Of a DNA stretch of 60,888 nt, positions 56,838 to 60,888 are shown in pieces (position 1 is the first letter of the stretch; every line of letters starts with the position of its first letter). The stretch is from positions 1-60,888 of the forward strand of contig CANBEI010000002.1 in NCBI GenBank assembly GCA_947367565.1, in the 5' to 3' direction. The notes beneath the pieces are model-generated. The model saw nothing but the letters and a program-made list of their open reading frames with translations, did no database searches and was not told the DNA's origin. The position numbers were made by a program, and so were the translations under genes. The DNA comes from an uncultured Candidatus Saccharibacteria bacterium (GTDB lineage Bacteria; Patescibacteriota; Saccharimonadia; Saccharimonadales; Saccharimonadaceae).

Positions 56838-56933
56838 AAAACGTTTTTAAGGTGCATAAAATATCTGAGCGAAATTGCTCATTACTTCCATTGTATCACA
56901 CTTTTTATAAAAAGTCAATAGTTATAACACGCC

Positions 56934-58181
56934 TTACCGCGCTCGCCAGATTTGTTCGAGGAAACGAGTACGCATAGTATTGAAATTGCGCTCGGAGATT
57001 GGCATAGTATGGGCGTGAAGACCCCTGAGGAAATCGGCAAAATGGCGATTATCAAGATAATCGGCGGCGTGACGGCGGAAAAATTGATGGATTTCGCTAT
57101 ATTTCACAATACGATAAGGCTTCGCGAGGTGATATTTTTCCAGATTGAAGAGATTATAATCAGGGGTGAAGACGAAATAATGCGCGGTTTTACCATAAAC
57201 TGCATCCGCGGAGTCAGAAATCCGCCCTTCGGTGTATTCTTGATATTTGTTCAGCTGAGAATAATGATCGGATTTAATGCCATTAAGACTGGATTTAATC
57301 TTGTTTTCGATCACGAGGATACTGTCTTCGCTTTCGATCCAGAGGTCGATGTTATGATTGCTTTCGCGGACGATAGCGAAATCGCGACTAAAATCAGCAA
57401 CGCCGAAAATATCGTGCGCAAACTTCGGGAATAAATCTGGGCGATACTGAAAATAGTAGGCGAGTAGATTAGAAAAGGCCAGTTCATCGTTCTCCTTACG
57501 GATAATCTCAAGAAAAGTCGGGTCGGTAGTGCGAGTCGTCTGGCTGGCCGTGAGCTTAGTGGTAGTGTTTTTGGATACCCAGAGATTGCCGTCATCTAGG
57601 ACAGCACGCAAAACGCGATAGGCCTCGGGATCGTTCGCAAGCGAATAATATTTACGCGAGGATTGATTGTCGATTGCTTTGCTGACGGAATTGAGATAGA
57701 AAACCCGCGCCGATGGGTCGTCAGTTGCAAAGTCAGCATCAATCGTCAAGATTAGGCGCGTATCCGGGCGGGGCGTGCGAACCTCGGAGGCGCGAAATGA
57801 GGCGACGGTCGTCGCCAAATCTTTTTCGCCGCCATGATAGATATTGTCACGAAAAATCCGGCTGAGCTGTACCCCAGCGTAGGTAATCTCGCCCGCAGAC
57901 GATGCATCGACCGGAGTCAGACCAGTGGCTCGCGCGATGACTTCGACCGTAGTTTTGCCCTCGAGATTGCGGACGAAGATGACATCAGAAATTGGATGCG
58001 TATCGAGGTCGACTGCTCCGCTCGGAGTAATATAGAGGTAATTCTGGCCGTCATCAGCGCGAAACAAATTGATAACTTCGTGGCCGATGTTCTCGCCCTC
58101 GTCGAGGTAAGCACCAGCGAAAAGCTTATTGATTAAAATTTCAGGAGAAGAATTAGTGTCCATATCTCTATTATACCACAA
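56934..58181 (-). CDS. PD-(D/E)XK nuclease superfamily-like protein
   Basis: NIDLWIESEDSILVIENKIKSSLNGIKSDHYSQLNKYQEY. Confidence 0.65.
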   Translation of the reverse strand: MWYNRDMDTNSSPEILINKLFAGAYLDEGENIGHEVINLFRADDGQNYLYITPSGAVDLDTHPISDVIFVRNLEGKTTVEVIARATGLTPVDASSAGEITYAGVQLSRIFRDNIYHGGEKDLATTVASFRASEVRTPRPDTRLILTIDADFATDDPSARVFYLNSVSKAIDNQSSRKYYSLANDPEAYRVLRAVLDDGNLWVSKNTTTKLTASQTTRTTDPTFLEIIRKENDELAFSNLLAYYFQYRPDLFPKFAHDIFGVADFSRDFAIVRESNHNIDLWIESEDSILVIENKIKSSLNGIKSDHYSQLNKYQEYTEGRISDSADAVYGKTAHYFVFTPDYNLFNLEKYHLAKPYRIVKYSEIHQFFRRHAADYLDNRHFADFLRGLHAHTMPISERNFNTMRTRFLEQIWRAR

Positions 58182-58319
58182 AATCTATTTTTGTCTAGAG
58201 GCGAGGCGGTTTTCGCGAGGCATTGGCACCGCTTTATGACATTTTATGACAAAACCCCGCCGAAGCGGGGTGTCTGTCGTAAAAAGTTGCTTGCCGATAT
58301 GTGATTTAGTCTCCGATCT

Positions 58320-59156
58320 CTAATCGGAGACTTTCCACTGGCCAAGGCATGCCTTGGCCAGTCCGGCAATATGAGCCTGCTTAGAATCGACAACGGAGAG
58401 AGGGCGGTCGCCGTTAGAGTTCAAGATCGACGTCAGGTGAGCCAGGTTAAACTCATCGTAGAGCAACGACAACTCCGTGCAGCCGAGGATAATCGCGTCA
58501 ACTGGCTGCACAGTCAAGATACCCTGAATCATACGCAGGTACCACTTCTGGGTACTTTCAGTGATTTTACCATGGCAGAGCTCACTAAAGATACAATCGT
58601 TCAATATGCTCGCATCAAGACTGCCTGGGGTATCCACGGTTAAATCATACTTCTTGAGGCGGTCTTTTAGAAAATCTCCTTCCATCGTCTCGAGCGTACC
58701 GAGCAGCAAAACCCGGCGCGGTTCGTCCTTACTGTACGCATTCGGATATTTTGCGCGGTTACCGTCAATTAGTTCGACACAGCGCTGACCAATGCAATCG
58801 GCGATATGAATGAAGCGATCAGACCCGATACGCGCCTCAATAGTCGGCGCAATCTTATGAATGGTATTGCTCGCAACCGCAACATATTCCGCGCCAATAA
58901 AAGTCAGCGAATCGGCGACGTTTGCTAAGTAGTAGCCAACATCCTCCCAATCGCCCGCCAGCATATCTTCCCGAACTTCAGCGAAATTAACATCGCGCTG
59001 GATCAGCTCGGCGTTATTGAGCCCGCCAAGTGTTTGGTTAACTAAGTTATGAATGCCAGCAGAGTAGCCGTCCGAAGACTCGTGGCTTAATCCGCCAATG
59101 ACACCAACCGTGTGTAAAATAGAATCCATATGAGATCCCCCTTTCAAAAACTTCAA
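58320..59156 (-). CDS. aspartate/glutamate racemase family protein
   Basis: VGVIGGLSHESS, VAVASNTIHKIAPTIE, AIILGCTELSLL. Confidence 0.85.
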   Translation of the reverse strand: MKFLKGGSHMDSILHTVGVIGGLSHESSDGYSAGIHNLVNQTLGGLNNAELIQRDVNFAEVREDMLAGDWEDVGYYLANVADSLTFIGAEYVAVASNTIHKIAPTIEARIGSDRFIHIADCIGQRCVELIDGNRAKYPNAYSKDEPRRVLLLGTLETMEGDFLKDRLKKYDLTVDTPGSLDASILNDCIFSELCHGKITESTQKWYLRMIQGILTVQPVDAIILGCTELSLLYDEFNLAHLTSILNSNGDRPLSVVDSKQAHIAGLAKACLGQWKVSD

Positions 59157-59277
59157 TTTATGGATTTAGCATCAACAAAGCAACTTCTTGTTTTGACATT
59201 AAGCTGCAATAGTGACACTATATTCTTCTATTATAGCACACCTTGCTCAAAATGTCAATGTATAGTATAATCCATAC

Positions 59278-60588
59278 ATGAGTAAACTAGAAAATATCGT
59301 AAGTCTATGTAAAAGAAGGGGGTTTATATTTCCGGGATCCGACGTTTATGGCGGTATGGCCGGTACATGGGATTACGGTCCTCTAGGCACGATCTTGAAA
59401 CGTAATATGATGGATGCGTGGTGGAATTATTGGGTCGACCAGCGCGATGACATGTATGGGGTGGATGCAGCGATTATTATGAATCCGCAAGTTTGGGAGG
59501 CGTCGGGACATGTCGCGACGTTCGCTGATCCGTTAGTCGAGTGTAAAGAATGCCACGGGCGATTCCGGGCAGACAAATTAGTCGACGGGGCGACGGAGAG
59601 TATTACGACCGAGGAGTTTCTGAAAGCGGACGTGAAATGCCCGACCTGCGGGAAGAAGAATTGGGGTGAGATTCGGAAGTTTAACATGATGTTTAAGACG
59701 CATGTCGGCCCGATTGACGATGATTCAGGCATTGCGTATCTCCGACCAGAGACGGCGCAAGGGATTTTTACGAACTTCAAAAATGTCGTCGATACGATTT
59801 ATCCAGATATGCCGTTTGGGATTGCGCAACAGGGGAAAGCCTTCCGAAATGAGATTTCGCCACGGGATTTCATCTTGCGCGACCGCGAATGCAGCCAGAT
59901 GGAGATTGAGTATTTTGTGAAACCAGACGATTGGGAGCGAGCATTCGAGGAACTGCGCGCGGGTCAGCACGACTTCTTGGAGAATGTAATCGGCTTGCCG
60001 GCAAGTGCGATCCATGAATTGGACGTGCCAGAAGCGGACCGGGCGCATTATTCAAAGCGGACGATTGACTTTATGTTTGATTATCCAAACGGCGAAGAAG
60101 AGCTGATGGGGTTAGCGTATCGGACAGACTTCGACCTGAGCAACATCCAGCGAGCAAGTGGGAAAAATATGGAGTATCGCGACAAGGTGACGGGTGAGAC
60201 GTTTGTGCCGCACGTGATCGAACCTTCGATCGGAGTGGAGCGGTTGTTCCTCGCGATCTTGAGTAATGCGTATACAGAGGAGGAAGGCCGGATCGTATTG
60301 AAATTACCTGCTGGGTTAGCACCATATAAGTACTGCGTGAGTCCGTTGCTAAAGAATAAGCCGGAATTGGTGGAGCGAGCGAAAGAAGTTTATGAGACAT
60401 TGAAGAAGAAATACACGTTCGTGACTTGGGATGATTCGGGCAACATCGGGAAACGCTATAAAAAACAGGACGAAATCGGAACACCGAAGTGTGTCGTCGT
60501 GGACTTTGAGGGGCTGGAAGATGGAACCGTAACCGTACGTGACCGGGATACGACGGAGCAGGTGCGGGTGAAGGTGGAAGAGTTATAA
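59278..60588 (+). CDS. glyQS: glycyl-tRNA synthetase (alpha2 type)
   Basis: LCKRRGFIFPGSDVYGGMAGTWDYGPLG, RPETAQGIFTNFKNV, GIAQQGKAFRNEISPR, EPSIGVERL. Confidence 0.96.
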   Translation: MSKLENIVSLCKRRGFIFPGSDVYGGMAGTWDYGPLGTILKRNMMDAWWNYWVDQRDDMYGVDAAIIMNPQVWEASGHVATFADPLVECKECHGRFRADKLVDGATESITTEEFLKADVKCPTCGKKNWGEIRKFNMMFKTHVGPIDDDSGIAYLRPETAQGIFTNFKNVVDTIYPDMPFGIAQQGKAFRNEISPRDFILRDRECSQMEIEYFVKPDDWERAFEELRAGQHDFLENVIGLPASAIHELDVPEADRAHYSKRTIDFMFDYPNGEEELMGLAYRTDFDLSNIQRASGKNMEYRDKVTGETFVPHVIEPSIGVERLFLAILSNAYTEEEGRIVLKLPAGLAPYKYCVSPLLKNKPELVERAKEVYETLKKKYTFVTWDDSGNIGKRYKKQDEIGTPKCVVVDFEGLEDGTVTVRDRDTTEQVRVKVEEL

Positions 60589-60590
60589 AG

Positions 60591-60773
60591 AAGGATAGGT
60601 GGAGTAGTTAATTCTGGAATGGGAGCCTCGCGCAGGGGCTTCCTTTTGGATTTTGCTCTAGAGAGCCGCGAAAGTTCCGGAGGCGTAACTCCGCTGACTT
60701 TCGCTAAAATCCAAAAAGGAATCCTCTGGCTTAGCTCTTTTATATTCCAGAATTAACTACTCCACCTATCCTT
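60591..60773. repeat. 183-bp nested inverted repeat (30-bp perfect outer arms)
   Basis: AAGGATAGGTGGAGTAGTTAATTCTGGAAT at 60591-60620 is the exact reverse complement of 60744-60773. Confidence 0.9.
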
Positions 60774-60888
60774 CCCTACTGTTTTTTCACATATACTCGT
60801 AAGACGACATGAATAACCATCCACCGGCTTAGCCGGTGGTTTTTCTCTGGACGGGCAGTAGCCCTCTTATTACTAGCAGCCACCAGAG

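Overview
The 60.9 kb window appears to come from a Candidatus Saccharibacteria (TM7/Patescibacteria) chromosome. This is inferred from a signature secreted surface-protein family and flanking housekeeping genes (glyA, glycyl-tRNA synthetase, SPFH/flotillin, racemase). Two mobile regions interrupt it. (A) ~3.69 to ~26.4 kb: a serine-recombinase element next to or overlapping tRNA-Ala(CGC). It carries Clostridia-type accessory genes (amidoligase + GGCT, DUF4314, C5 and MT-A70 methyltransferases, replication-relaxation protein, conjugation-type ATPase). It also carries a locus of three DGR-like C-terminal cassettes: two NNY-hypervariable and one Asn(AAY)-rich template-like. A small tyrosine recombinase lies between the two inverted cassettes. 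(B) 26.53-54.75 kb: a siphovirus-like prophage integrated in tRNA-Thr(GGT), bounded by an exact 58-bp direct repeat. Its most striking feature is a 27-bp perfect inverted repeat at 28205-28231 / 28882-28908. One copy lies in-frame inside a tail-fibre-like gene, and the other begins a convergent 103-aa ORF. Inversion would swap the fibre C-terminus, which suggests a phase-variable receptor-binding switch in a Saccharibacteria phage. Other prophage oddities are a class II tRNA with a Trp-type CCA anticodon and a 40-nt variable arm, a cluster of non-canonical tRNA-like genes, a three-copy promoter/leader motif, a pseudoknot-capable leader, a -1 frameshift tail chaperone with CCCAAAA slippery site, a MuF-type head protein with toxin-like tail, and a split integrase. 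All calls are from reading the sequence; no database search was run.
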